Of a DNA stretch of 64,000 nt, positions 39,191-49,350 are shown piece by piece (within the stretch, counting starts at the first letter, position 1; each line of letters begins with the position of its first letter). Below the pieces are notes generated by a model that worked only from the letters and a program-made list of their open reading frames with translations, ran no database searches and was not told the DNA's origin. The stretch lies in contig WRBM01000002.1 of assembly GCA_009784525.1 (NCBI GenBank), positions 1-64,000 on the forward strand, read 5' to 3'. A program made the translations under genes and the position numbers. The DNA comes from Erysipelotrichales bacterium (lineage in GTDB: Bacteria; Bacillota_I; Bacilli_A; Acholeplasmatales; WRBM01).

Positions 39191-40105
39191 TTAGTTACTG
39201 ATTTCTTTAATGACCTCTGCTGGTAGTTTAAGATTGTTCCGATTCGCAAACCCTCCCAAAACCTCTGATGCCGCAATAACAAAGGCAAAAGCTTCGGTAT
39301 CAATGCTAGGAATTCGCTCTTTTATTTTCAGATATTCTCGATTATTAACGATAGAAACTAACATTTTCTTGTTTTGCATAGTATAACCGCCAGTTGCATC
39401 TAAGATAGTCACACCTCGGTTAAGTAACTCATAAATCAGCTTTTTCATTTCTTCAGTTTTATTAGTAATGATATAAAGCGCTTTACGATTACGTCTGCCA
39501 ATAATTACCATATCAACGATTTTACCGGACAGCAACATCGCTAAAACCGCAAAAATCCCTCTTTCCAAACCAAAGGTTAATAAACCAATTAAAATAACTA
39601 AGCCATCAGTAACATAAATCGCTACTGACATCGGAACGTTCATATATTTAGCAACTAACTTCTGAACAACATCCATTCCTCCAGTTGTTGCGTTATTCTT
39701 AAACATCAGTCCGCCGCCAACACCATTTAGGATACCAACACAAACGATAGCGATAAACAAACGATTGGCATCAGAAATCATATTCATGAAATATTCTGGT
39801 GCAATATTAAAGACTTCTGCTAATAAAAAAACCATTGTCGGCTGCATAATTGCCCCGTAGACACTACGAAAGAGAAACTTTTTTCCTAAAAAAATACCAC
39901 CAATTGTTACTAAAATTGCATAACTGGTATAAAGGAAAAGCCATTCGGGAATATAATCACCGAATATAATTGATAAACCCATTATTCCGCCGATGACTAG
40001 TGTATTCGGCAAAAGAAAAAAGTAATAGGCTAGAGTAATAAGGAAGATACCAGAGTTTATTTCGACAATATGACGAAAACGTGGATTTCTTAAAATTTTA
40101 TTCAC
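39191..40105 (-). CDS. YitT family membrane protein (DUF2179 C-terminus)
   Basis: LPNTLVIGGIMGLSIIFGDY, GGGLMFKNNATTGGMDVVQKLVAKY, C-terminal IINREYLKIKERIPSIDTEAFAFVIAASEVLG. Confidence 0.9.
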   Translation of the reverse strand: MNKILRNPRFRHIVEINSGIFLITLAYYFFLLPNTLVIGGIMGLSIIFGDYIPEWLFLYTSYAILVTIGGIFLGKKFLFRSVYGAIMQPTMVFLLAEVFNIAPEYFMNMISDANRLFIAIVCVGILNGVGGGLMFKNNATTGGMDVVQKLVAKYMNVPMSVAIYVTDGLVILIGLLTFGLERGIFAVLAMLLSGKIVDMVIIGRRNRKALYIITNKTEEMKKLIYELLNRGVTILDATGGYTMQNKKMLVSIVNNREYLKIKERIPSIDTEAFAFVIAASEVLGGFANRNNLKLPAEVIKEISN

Positions 40106-41204
40106 GATGGGCCCCTATAAGATATTTCAAATATTTTTCAATAAAAACCATAATATTGCCATCCATTACACTTTGGACATTAGAATTCTCATAATCAGTT
40201 CTGTGATCCTTGACAAGTGTATATGGGCAAAAAACATAACTACGAATTTGCGATCCCCAGCCTATATCCATTTTTGTGCCTTTAATAGCCTGTAATTCCT
40301 CTGCTCTTTTGCGAAGTTCAAGATCGAGAAGTTTACTTTTTAAGATGATTAAAGCTGATTCCCGATTAGCAATCTGACTTCTTTCATTTTGACAAGAGAC
40401 AACTAAACCTGTTGGTAAATGCGTTACTCGGACAGCAGAATCTGTCGTGTTAACGCTTTGGCCGCCAGCTCCTGAAGATCTGAATACATCAATTCTAATA
40501 TCTTCAGGTCGAATCGTTACCGCTGTTGTTTCACCGATTTCCGGCATAACGTCGATTGAACAAAAAGAAGTATGTCTTTTTTTATTAGAATCAAAAGGCG
40601 AAATACGAACTAAACGATGAACACCCCGTTCACACTTCAGATAACCGTAAGCATTTTTGCCACTGACTTTAATAGTTGCGGACTTAATACCGGCTTCTTC
40701 ACCAGCTAAATAATTTATTACTTCAAATTTCAGCTTATAGCTCGTACAAAAGCGCTGATACATCCGATATAACATCTCGCACCAGTCCATTGATTCTACG
40801 CCACCTGCTCCAGGATGAAGTTCTAAAATTGCATTATTCTTATCATATTCCTCATTTAAAAGGATTTCGATTTCAAAATCCCGCAACTTTTTATCTAGCT
40901 CATAAATCATTTCCTCTAAATCAGCTAATATTTCTGGCTCCGATTCTTCCATTGCCAAAAATTCTTCAATATCGGCTAATTGATTGGAAAAAGCCTTAAA
41001 ACTATCTAATTTATAAACGAGTTCTTTATTTTCTTCGATAACTAAAAGCGCAGCCTTGGAATCGTTCCAAAAATCAGCCGCATTAATCTTTTCATTTAGC
41101 CAGCTGTTTTTTTCCTCTATTTTTTTGATATCCAAAGCACTTTCAAGATCCTTTATTTTTTCTTGAAAGGTTTCCAGATATTTATTGATTTCATATTTTT
41201 CCAT
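40098..41204 (-). CDS. prfB: Peptide chain release factor 2 (no programmed frameshift)
   Basis: LHPGAGGVESMDWCEMLYRMY, DVFRSSGAGGQSVNTTDSAVRVTHLPTG; single continuous frame. Confidence 0.96.
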   Translation of the reverse strand: MEKYEINKYLETFQEKIKDLESALDIKKIEEKNSWLNEKINAADFWNDSKAALLVIEENKELVYKLDSFKAFSNQLADIEEFLAMEESEPEILADLEEMIYELDKKLRDFEIEILLNEEYDKNNAILELHPGAGGVESMDWCEMLYRMYQRFCTSYKLKFEVINYLAGEEAGIKSATIKVSGKNAYGYLKCERGVHRLVRISPFDSNKKRHTSFCSIDVMPEIGETTAVTIRPEDIRIDVFRSSGAGGQSVNTTDSAVRVTHLPTGLVVSCQNERSQIANRESALIILKSKLLDLELRKRAEELQAIKGTKMDIGWGSQIRSYVFCPYTLVKDHRTDYENSNVQSVMDGNIMVFIEKYLKYLIGAHRE

Positions 41205-41207
41205 GGT

Positions 41208-43745
41208 TTATTTGCGCATGCAACAATGTTTATATTTTTTCTGACTTCCATCTGGATGCGTACTACCACAAGGACATAAATCATTTGGTCCAGCTTTTGC
41301 ATCACTTTTCACTGGTGCTTTTTTAAGAGATGAATCTTCTTTACCATCACTTGTCGCAACTGGTTTTACGACCTCTTCGCGTTCTTGATTATCACGGATT
41401 TGGGCTCTGATAACATAACGGGTTGCTTCTAATGCAATATTATTATTCATTTCCGCAAAAAGCCTAAAGCCCTCTTCCATATAAAGTTGGAAAGGATTTG
41501 TCTGACCAATTGACTGGAGACCAACACTTTGTCTTAAAGCGCTCATCACATCAATATGTTTAGTCCAGAAAGTATCAACTGATCTTAAGACAACTACCTT
41601 TAAAAATTCATTGAATAAATCTGCGGGTAAGCTTTTTTCCTTCTTTTCGATTTCTTTAGCCGCAAAATCATTAATGAAAGTAAAGATTTCTTTTTCATTA
41701 AGGTTTTGTAAAACATCAAGCTTTAAGGCATGTTGCGGAAATATATTTCCATTAAAATCCGCAACTATTTTCTCATCTTCAATCGTAACACTGCGACCAT
41801 GAAAATCAATATGGCGATTAATAACTGCCGTAACCGCTCTTTCCGTCATTTCTTTAACAATATCAGAAATCGATTCTTGTGTTAATATCTTTGTTCTTTG
41901 TTCGTAGATAACTTCCCTTTGTTTTCTTAAAACATCATCATACTTTAAGACATTTTTTCGGGCATCATAGTTATAACCTTCGATTCTTTTTTGGGCACTT
42001 TTTACTCTTCCCGAAAAGAATTTTGACTCAAGAGGCGCATCGGTACTTTTATCATCACTTTTCATTTTGATAATCCAGGATAGTCTTTTTTTAAGCGCAT
42101 CGCCACCAAAGCGTTGTAATAGTTCATCATCAGTTGATAGATAAAAGCGAGAAGTTCCAGGGTCACCCTGACGTCCCGATCTTCCTCGTAACTGATTGTC
42201 AATACGTCTGGATTCATGACGTTCACTACCTACAACCGCTAAACCGCCTAATTCTTTAACGCCTTCACCTAATTTAATATCGGTACCACGTCCGGCCATA
42301 TTAGTCGCAATCGTTACGCTGCCCTTTTGACCAGCATTATCAACAATTAAAGCTTCTTGGTCGTGTTGCTTAGCATTTAAGACATTATGCGGAACTTTGC
42401 GCTCGTTTAGTAGTTTACTTAATATTTCCGATGTTTCAATGGAAATTGTCCCTAACAATACAGGCTGTCCTTTTTTATAACGTTCCTCAACTTCATTAGC
42501 AATTGCTTTATATTTACTTTCAACATCAACAAAAATCAAATCTGGCAAGTCAGTTCTGATTACTGGAACATTAGTCGGAATTTCAACAACATACATGTTG
42601 TAGATATTCATAAACTCTTCTTCCTCAGTTTTAGCTGTTCCAGTCATCCCGGAAAGTTTTTCATACATTCTAAAATAATTCTGATAAGTAATCGTCGCAA
42701 CAGTTACTGTTTCCTTTTTAATCGCGACGCTTTCTTTTGCTTCTAATGCCTGATGTAAACCATCAGAATACTGACGCCCTTTTAAGATACGACCAGTAAA
42801 TTGGTCAACAATTAAAATTTCGTTATCTTCTACAACATATTCAACATCTCTAGCCATAATAAAATTAGCTCTTAAAGCATTATTAATGTGATGTACTAAA
42901 GAAACATTGGATAAATCATATAAATTAGCGATGCTAAAGGCTCTTTCGGCTTTAGACATTCCGCTTTCTGATAGTGAAATTGTTTTAGACTCAATGTCAA
43001 CTAAATAGTCTTCTTCCTTTAAACGCTTAGCAAAACGATCCGCATTTGCATAAAGGTTTCCGTTGTTTTTTTCACCACCGGAAATAATCAAAGGTGTTCT
43101 TGCTTCATCAATTAAAATGGAGTCAACCTCATCGATTATCGCATAATGCAAACCACGCTGAACCATATATTCTTGGCGGACAGCCATATGATCACGTAAA
43201 TAATCAAAGCCTAATTCAGCATTCGTTGAATAGAGAATATCGGAAAGATACTGTTCCTTTTTCTCCTGAATATTATAATCACGCAGATTTAAACCAACCG
43301 TTAAACCTAAGAAACGAAAGATATCACCGATTTCTCCGTTGGCTTCACGATTAGCCAGATATTCATTGACTGTTACAATATGAACACTTTTGCCTGATAA
43401 AGCATTTAGATAAGCTGGCATAACTGAAGTTAAGGTTTTACCTTCCCCTGTTTTCATCTCAGCGATATTACCACCATGAATAGATGCACCACCAATCAAC
43501 TGAACAAAAAAAGGCGTCTTATTTGAAATCCTTGTACAAGCTTCACGGGCAACCGCAAAAGCTTCCACAAGTAAATCATCAAGAGTTTCTCCTTTATTGT
43601 AGCGCTCTTTGAATTCGATAGTTTTATTTTGCAGATCAGAATTAGAAAGTTTTTTCGTATCTTCTGCTAATGCGTCAATTTTTTTGGCTAATTTAACGCA
43701 TCTTTTATATTCTTTAAATCCTGGTTCAAATAGTTTTTTAAACAT
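41208..43745 (-). CDS. secA: Preprotein translocase subunit SecA
   Basis: GGNIAEMKTGEGKTLTSVMPAYL, TNMAGRGTDIKLG, GRSGRQGDPG; SEC-C zinc motif CPCGSTHPDGSQKKYKHCC. Confidence 0.98.
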   Translation of the reverse strand: MFKKLFEPGFKEYKRCVKLAKKIDALAEDTKKLSNSDLQNKTIEFKERYNKGETLDDLLVEAFAVAREACTRISNKTPFFVQLIGGASIHGGNIAEMKTGEGKTLTSVMPAYLNALSGKSVHIVTVNEYLANREANGEIGDIFRFLGLTVGLNLRDYNIQEKKEQYLSDILYSTNAELGFDYLRDHMAVRQEYMVQRGLHYAIIDEVDSILIDEARTPLIISGGEKNNGNLYANADRFAKRLKEEDYLVDIESKTISLSESGMSKAERAFSIANLYDLSNVSLVHHINNALRANFIMARDVEYVVEDNEILIVDQFTGRILKGRQYSDGLHQALEAKESVAIKKETVTVATITYQNYFRMYEKLSGMTGTAKTEEEEFMNIYNMYVVEIPTNVPVIRTDLPDLIFVDVESKYKAIANEVEERYKKGQPVLLGTISIETSEILSKLLNERKVPHNVLNAKQHDQEALIVDNAGQKGSVTIATNMAGRGTDIKLGEGVKELGGLAVVGSERHESRRIDNQLRGRSGRQGDPGTSRFYLSTDDELLQRFGGDALKKRLSWIIKMKSDDKSTDAPLESKFFSGRVKSAQKRIEGYNYDARKNVLKYDDVLRKQREVIYEQRTKILTQESISDIVKEMTERAVTAVINRHIDFHGRSVTIEDEKIVADFNGNIFPQHALKLDVLQNLNEKEIFTFINDFAAKEIEKKEKSLPADLFNEFLKVVVLRSVDTFWTKHIDVMSALRQSVGLQSIGQTNPFQLYMEEGFRLFAEMNNNIALEATRYVIRAQIRDNQEREEVVKPVATSDGKEDSSLKKAPVKSDAKAGPNDLCPCGSTHPDGSQKKYKHCCMRK

Positions 43746-43801
43746 TATTTACCCTCTTTATTTTTACAATATCAAAATTATACTATAATTCAGCCTTTTT
43801 T

Positions 43802-45178
43802 TCAAGTTTTTATCGTTTTATTAGTCGCTAAATATTCAAGAATTACTACTGATTCCAGAATTGCTGAAAACGGAAACATATCAACTGGTTGAATTTCTTT
43901 AATTTTGTAGTTTTTCTTTAAAATCGCCAAATCTTTAGCCAATGTAGAAAGATTGCAGGAAATATAAATAATTTTCTTAGGTTTTATTTCTTCGATTAGC
44001 TTTAAAAAATGTTTTAAACCTTCCCTTGGCGGATCAACAATCAGACAATCTATCTTCCGATAATTAACGATAAGTTTTCTGACTGTAGCTTCAACATCCC
44101 CAGCAATAAACTCCATATTTGTCTGATTATTGAGTCTAGCATTACTGATAGCATTTTTTATTGCATCTTTATTGTTATCAATACCAATAACTTTTAAGCA
44201 AGAATCAGCTAAATAAGTACTTATTGTACCTACTCCGCAATAACAATCAAATACAATATCTCGTTTATTTAGTTTAGTAGCGCTCTTAACTTCTTCATAT
44301 AAAACTTTAGTTTGTTGACTGTTAAGTTGAAAGAAAGCATCCGGCAAAAGCTTAAATTGATATTTATCCAGCTTTTCAGTTATTGTTTTTTCTCCCCACA
44401 AAAGCTTTAAATTACCAGAAAAAAAGTTAAAACTATCATCTTCTTGTTTAATATCCTGATAAACAGATGATACTCCTTCTATTTTGAAAATCTCTTGAGC
44501 AAGCTTTAAGCAATCATATTGCTTATCAAGAATCAAAGTAACCTGTGCTTCACCAGTATAATAAGCAATTCGAGTAATAAGAAATTTGATAAATCCTTTT
44601 TTAGTTTTCGGATCATAAACTGGTATTTGCATTTTGTCTATTAGTTTACAGACTTCCATGTTGATTTTATTTAGACGTTGATCGTGTATCGGACAACTTT
44701 CAATTTCTACTAATTGATTGGAATTTTTCTGATATAAACCCATTTTAGTTTTCCCGGCTTTAAATCTTAATGGCAACGAAGATTTATTACGATAATTAGT
44801 TGGATTTTTCATCCCAATAACCGATCTGATTAAAACGTCTTTAGCAGTAACGTTTGCATATCTTTTTAGAGCTTCCAATAATGTTTCTCTTTTATACTGA
44901 AGACCTGCCTCATATTTAATGTGCTGATTCTGGCAACCACCACATTTATCATAATAAGCACAAAAAGGCTTTTCTCGATTTGAAGAAGCCTGGATTATTT
45001 CAATATTTTCTGCTAAAATATGATTAGGTTTTTCTTCTTTTACTTTAACAGCAATTTTTTCTTTAGGTAAAGCATTATCGACAAAAACAGCTTTTTTTCG
45101 CCAATAACCGATTCCTTCACTGTTAATCCCTAGTCTTTTGATATCTAGAATAAACTTATCTTCTGACATAAAAATCAC
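43802..45178 (-). CDS. 23S rRNA (uracil-5-)-methyltransferase, RlmD/RlmCD-like (TrmA family)
   Basis: TRAM domain; CGGCQNQHIKYEAGL; FDCYCGVGTISTYLAD; VDPPREGL; ISCNLSTLAKDL. Confidence 0.93.
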   Translation of the reverse strand: MIFMSEDKFILDIKRLGINSEGIGYWRKKAVFVDNALPKEKIAVKVKEEKPNHILAENIEIIQASSNREKPFCAYYDKCGGCQNQHIKYEAGLQYKRETLLEALKRYANVTAKDVLIRSVIGMKNPTNYRNKSSLPLRFKAGKTKMGLYQKNSNQLVEIESCPIHDQRLNKINMEVCKLIDKMQIPVYDPKTKKGFIKFLITRIAYYTGEAQVTLILDKQYDCLKLAQEIFKIEGVSSVYQDIKQEDDSFNFFSGNLKLLWGEKTITEKLDKYQFKLLPDAFFQLNSQQTKVLYEEVKSATKLNKRDIVFDCYCGVGTISTYLADSCLKVIGIDNNKDAIKNAISNARLNNQTNMEFIAGDVEATVRKLIVNYRKIDCLIVDPPREGLKHFLKLIEEIKPKKIIYISCNLSTLAKDLAILKKNYKIKEIQPVDMFPFSAILESVVILEYLATNKTIKT

Positions 45179-45453
45179 CTCTTTGCTTAATATCTAATAA
45201 GAACTCTATAACATTAATTTTTTTGGCATTTATCGATTTAACAAAATCTTTATTATAATGATTATCAGCTTATGATAATGATCGTTAATCACATCAAAGG
45301 GTCTATACTCACGTTTTAAAGGCTCTAGATTATTATTTAATTATCTAGATAATTTTCTCTTTAATACGCGCAATAAAATCTAGTTCCATGTCTTTAACTT
45401 TGCCGATACCCCAAGGCGCAAACTTCACAAAAAAAAGTTTTGCGATTAGCACT

Positions 45454-47010
45454 TTACATCAAAGGCGCAAATAATCGTAAAAAAGCAAACCAGGATCTGA
45501 CAAAAACATTTCTTTTTTTGATATTAGTAATTAATTCAGATTGCTCAAATGTAGTTTCAAAATCAGTCGCTATCGTTTTTAATGCAGTGTGTTTCCCAGC
45601 AATATAAGCCGCAACTTCATACTGTTGATAGAAACTACGAAAATCAAGATTAACTGACCCAACAACAGCGCACTCGTCATCAGAAAAAATGACTTTACTA
45701 TGCAAAAATCCTGGAGTATAGCGATAAACTTTAACGCCGCTACTAATCATACTTTTAGCATTTTCTAAAGTCAGAGAAAATACAAAGTTCTTATCTGGAG
45801 TACAAGGTATTATTATGCGAACATCAACACCACTTTGAGCCTTCTTCTTAAGCATATCAATTAAATCTCTACCAACAATGAAATAAGGCGTCATGATATA
45901 AAGTTTTTCTTTAGCATTACTGACAATATTATAATATACATCCTTGCAGATTTTTAGCTTTTGTTCAGGGCCTCCTGCATATGGAACAATAACAGAATTA
46001 CTATTTTTAACAGCCATTTCTGTTGAATAAATAAACTTGGTATAATCAACTGTCTCTTTTGAAGAATATTCCCACATTCTTAAAAAAATTAATGTTAAAC
46101 TATTGACAGCCTCACCATCAATTCGCATGCCCGCATCTTTCCATAAACCAAACTTTGTTTTGGCGTTGATATATTCATCCGCCAGATTTGCACCACATAC
46201 ATAACCAAGATTTCCATCGATGATAATTATTTTTCGGTGATTCCGATAGTTAGCAAGCACTGAATTTCTAAAAAAAGCTACTCTTTCAAAAGGAATGATT
46301 TTTATTCCTAATTTACGCAAACGACGAAGGTTAGCTGATTTAAAAATACCAAAGCTACCTAATCCATCACCAACAATCCGAATATCAACACCTTTTTCGA
46401 CCTTTTCTAGCAAGATCTCAAACACTGCATCGGCAAGTCGTCCTTCTTTTAAAATGAAAAAATCAATAAAAATAAACTTTTCAGCAGTTTTAAGTTTCGT
46501 TAAAACATCTTCATAAAAATCTTCACCAGTTTTAAAGTACTCACAGGAACTATTATAATAAGCAATATAATCAGTAGTATTTTGAATGTAGTTACAATCT
46601 TGCTTGACCCTAGCACTTAAGTTTTCAGAAATTTTAGCTTTCTCGAATATCTTAGTTCGATCATCGATTTTCTTCATTCTTAAAGAGCGCAAAGGTTTTG
46701 AGGCTAGTTCTCCGCCCATGAAATATAAGACAACGGAAAGTGGGGCTAAAGTTAATAAAAAGATTATCCAAGTAATCTTACTATCATAATTTTTATCACC
46801 GACAGCTACTCTTATAGATAAAATTATACCTGTAAAATAAAATACAGCAACAAACCAAACAAAGATTGAAAACAGAAAACGTCCTAATATAACAAGAATA
46901 ACAATATCTACTAAAAATGTTAACAATAACTTTAATGATGTTTTATATGCTTTTTTTGCTTTTGTGCCTTTTTCTGTGGCTTCTGATTTTATCTTTTCAA
47001 TCTGCGTCAT
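45454..47010 (-). CDS. cls: Cardiolipin synthase (PLD family)
   Basis: Two HKD motifs: NHRKIIIIDGNLGYVCGANLADEY and HSKVIFSDDECAVVGSVNLDFRS; N-terminal TMs. Confidence 0.93.
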   Translation of the reverse strand: MTQIEKIKSEATEKGTKAKKAYKTSLKLLLTFLVDIVILVILGRFLFSIFVWFVAVFYFTGIILSIRVAVGDKNYDSKITWIIFLLTLAPLSVVLYFMGGELASKPLRSLRMKKIDDRTKIFEKAKISENLSARVKQDCNYIQNTTDYIAYYNSSCEYFKTGEDFYEDVLTKLKTAEKFIFIDFFILKEGRLADAVFEILLEKVEKGVDIRIVGDGLGSFGIFKSANLRRLRKLGIKIIPFERVAFFRNSVLANYRNHRKIIIIDGNLGYVCGANLADEYINAKTKFGLWKDAGMRIDGEAVNSLTLIFLRMWEYSSKETVDYTKFIYSTEMAVKNSNSVIVPYAGGPEQKLKICKDVYYNIVSNAKEKLYIMTPYFIVGRDLIDMLKKKAQSGVDVRIIIPCTPDKNFVFSLTLENAKSMISSGVKVYRYTPGFLHSKVIFSDDECAVVGSVNLDFRSFYQQYEVAAYIAGKHTALKTIATDFETTFEQSELITNIKKRNVFVRSWFAFLRLFAPLM

Positions 47011-47079
47011 TTTATTTTAACCTCTTGTTTGATAAATATTATACTATAAATTGACAATCTTTTCTCCTCTAAAAAGAAA

Positions 47080-47104
47080 AGATCTCTCACTTTTGAGAGA
47101 TCTT
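47080..47104 (-). terminator. Intrinsic terminator
   Basis: Minus strand AGATCTCTCAAAAGTGAGAGATCT then TTTCTTTTT. Confidence 0.8.
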
Positions 47105-47107
47105 ACA

Positions 47108-47236
47108 TTATTCTATTTCTTTATCTTTATCTACTGCATATATATCAACACAATAGTCATGTAGCGAATCTAATTCTTCTTCTGTAAGCACAAACCTTGT
47201 TAACGTTTTATCTGATTGCCTAAAAATCAAAATCAT
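47108..47236 (-). CDS. Candidate 42-aa small ORF MILIFRQSDKTLTRFVLTEEELDSLHDYCVDIYAVDKDKEIE
   Basis: ATG overlaps the 3' end of the upstream ORF, SD-like AAAGGATG, stop just before terminator hairpin. Confidence 0.5.
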   Translation of the reverse strand: MILIFRQSDKTLTRFVLTEEELDSLHDYCVDIYAVDKDKEIE

Positions 47237-47402
47237 CATCCTTTATATTTTTTTTGTCGATAAAGATTTGATTTCCGGTTAGAGGATCAGTATAAAAGGG
47301 AATAAAATCTGCCGCAAATTCCTCGTCAAATTCCTGATTCTTATTTATACTTCGATTAGATTTCCATTCTACTTTCTTTTTTTCCGGATTATTTTTAATC
47401 AT
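47220..47402 (-). CDS. Small hypothetical protein
   Basis: MIKNNPEKKKVEWKSNRSINKNQEFDEEFAADFIPFYTDPLTGNQIFIDKKNIKDDDFDF; SD AGGTGATTG upstream of internal ATG. Confidence 0.55.
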   Translation of the reverse strand: MIKNNPEKKKVEWKSNRSINKNQEFDEEFAADFIPFYTDPLTGNQIFIDKKNIKDDDFDF

Positions 47403-47462
47403 TCGACAATCACCTACTGTTAATATATTGCCCAATCCAAAAAATGTCATCCAAAAATTTAA

Positions 47463-47978
47463 TTATTTCAAAATATTTTCACCCTTATACGCTTCTAGGT
47501 CAGAAAACAACAATCCTGGGTAATCTAACTGCCTTAAAACTTCATAGACCGCTATCGCTACACAGTTACTCAAATTTAAGGTCCGAATCTTCTCACTCAT
47601 CGGAATTCTAAAACAATATTCAAGATGTGAGCGCAACAACAAGTTAGGTAAACCTTTGGATTCATTGCCAAAAACCAAATAAATATCGTCTCTGACTTCT
47701 TTAAAATCAAAACCTGATAAAGGCTTCTGACCATATCTTGTTAAATAAAAAAAGCGACCTTTCCGTTTCATAAAAAATTCTTCCAAGTTTTCATAAACAT
47801 GAAATTTAAGATCATCTAAATAATCCAGACCTGCTCTTCTAAGACTTTTTTCATCAATATCAAAACCCAAAGGTTTTATTAGATGTAATAAAACATTAGT
47901 CCCAACACAAGTACGCATAATATTACCAGTATTCTGAGGAATCTCTGGCGCAAATAAAACCACGTTAATTCTAGCCAT
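47463..47978 (-). CDS. trmL: tRNA (cytidine/uridine-2'-O-)-methyltransferase (SPOUT)
   Basis: INVVLFAPEIPQNTGNIMRTCVGTN, LHLIKPLGFDID, VFGNESKGLP, IPMSEKIRTLNLSNCVAIAVYE. Confidence 0.94.
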   Translation of the reverse strand: MARINVVLFAPEIPQNTGNIMRTCVGTNVLLHLIKPLGFDIDEKSLRRAGLDYLDDLKFHVYENLEEFFMKRKGRFFYLTRYGQKPLSGFDFKEVRDDIYLVFGNESKGLPNLLLRSHLEYCFRIPMSEKIRTLNLSNCVAIAVYEVLRQLDYPGLLFSDLEAYKGENILK

Positions 47979-48870
47979 TTTCAATTTCCTTTTCATGATC
48001 AAGATAAAGACTTCTTAAGCTTTCCTTATTTAAAATTAAATCTTTATATTTTCGTAATTTCAAATAATCTTTTTTGTATAATAAACGTAATATAATATTC
48101 TTGGCAATAACCTCAGGATTCAGATAATGATAAGTATAATCTTTATACATCTCTTTAAATTCATTTTTGCTCAAACTTAAAAGTTCTTTTAAGTTAAAGC
48201 TATCACCACTATCTATAAATATATCACTGAATTTTAGTCTAGCATTATAAGGACAAACAGTTTGACACAAATCACAACCAAGAATAATATCATCACTAAA
48301 ATTTTCAGAACTTCCGATAATATTTTTTTGGGTAATAAAGCTTTTACATTTTTCTTTCTGATAAGTTGGCGTTAAAGCTTTAGTGGGACAAGCACTTTCA
48401 CACTTCCTGCAAGAACTACAACTAAAATTTTTAAAAGGTTGGTCATAATTATTGAATTCTTCAGATAGTGCACTAATACCAAGAAAGAAAAAACTACCGT
48501 ACTCGGGATTAATCAATAATTGATTATGACCAATAAAACCAAAGCCAGCTAGATATCCGGCTAGTTTTTCATTAAAAGGCGAATTATCTACATAAAATAC
48601 GCCTTTATTTTCCATTTCTACACTTTTAAATAGTTCAGTCATAACTTGATGGTAATCTTTGCCTTGAGCAAAAAGTGCCGGTTGAAAACCAGTTGTATGT
48701 TTCTGATTTCGATAATAGTTCTTACCAACAACAATCAAACTTTTATATTTTGCATCTGCAAATCCAAGTTTCTCCTGATAAGTTTGATAAGATATAATGC
48801 CGACTAAATCAAATTTCTTTAAGAATTTCGCCTTGACAATACTATAATCAAGCTTCATAAACCGCAACAA
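47971..48870 (-). CDS. queG: Epoxyqueuosine reductase-like 4Fe-4S protein
   Basis: FGFIGHNQLLINPEYGSFFFLG; CSSCRKCESACPTKAL; LGCDLCQTVCPYN. Confidence 0.82.
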   Translation of the reverse strand: MLRFMKLDYSIVKAKFLKKFDLVGIISYQTYQEKLGFADAKYKSLIVVGKNYYRNQKHTTGFQPALFAQGKDYHQVMTELFKSVEMENKGVFYVDNSPFNEKLAGYLAGFGFIGHNQLLINPEYGSFFFLGISALSEEFNNYDQPFKNFSCSSCRKCESACPTKALTPTYQKEKCKSFITQKNIIGSSENFSDDIILGCDLCQTVCPYNARLKFSDIFIDSGDSFNLKELLSLSKNEFKEMYKDYTYHYLNPEVIAKNIILRLLYKKDYLKLRKYKDLILNKESLRSLYLDHEKEIENG

Positions 48871-49345
48871 TCTTACCGATATAACGTTTATGATAATCCT
48901 TATCCGGATAATTTTTTAAAACTTTCCGTTCAATAAACAGTTCTTCCTTAAAATAATCTGCATAAATCTTTTGCGCAACAACCACTAACTTAGCTTGTTT
49001 GAATGTAATAGCATCTTCAATTTCTATTGGTAATAAGGCCGTCTCTTTTATTTTATCGCCATCACGACCACTTTTTCTACCTAACAGACTAAGGGCATCT
49101 TTAAAATCGCCATCAAAAAAACTCAAGGAGAAATACTCATCTTCTTCGTTAAATTCAAAAGTAAAGCGTTGTGGTCTGACATAAACCTCAACAATCGGCT
49201 CATTCCATAAATGACCAATCGTGCCCCAACTAACAGTCATAGTATTAAATTTTTTATCTTTTTTACGTGCCGTCAAAAGTCCATAATCATCTCTAAATAA
49301 TTTAATAGGATTTAAGATAACTTCATTTAATGTTTTTTTAATCAT
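48848..49345 (-). CDS. Flavin reductase family protein
   Basis: NTMTVSWGTIGHLWNEPIVEVYVRPQRFTFEF...YFSLSFFDGD. Confidence 0.82.
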   Translation of the reverse strand: MIKKTLNEVILNPIKLFRDDYGLLTARKKDKKFNTMTVSWGTIGHLWNEPIVEVYVRPQRFTFEFNEEDEYFSLSFFDGDFKDALSLLGRKSGRDGDKIKETALLPIEIEDAITFKQAKLVVVAQKIYADYFKEELFIERKVLKNYPDKDYHKRYIGKIVAVYEA

Positions 49346-49350
49346 ATTAT

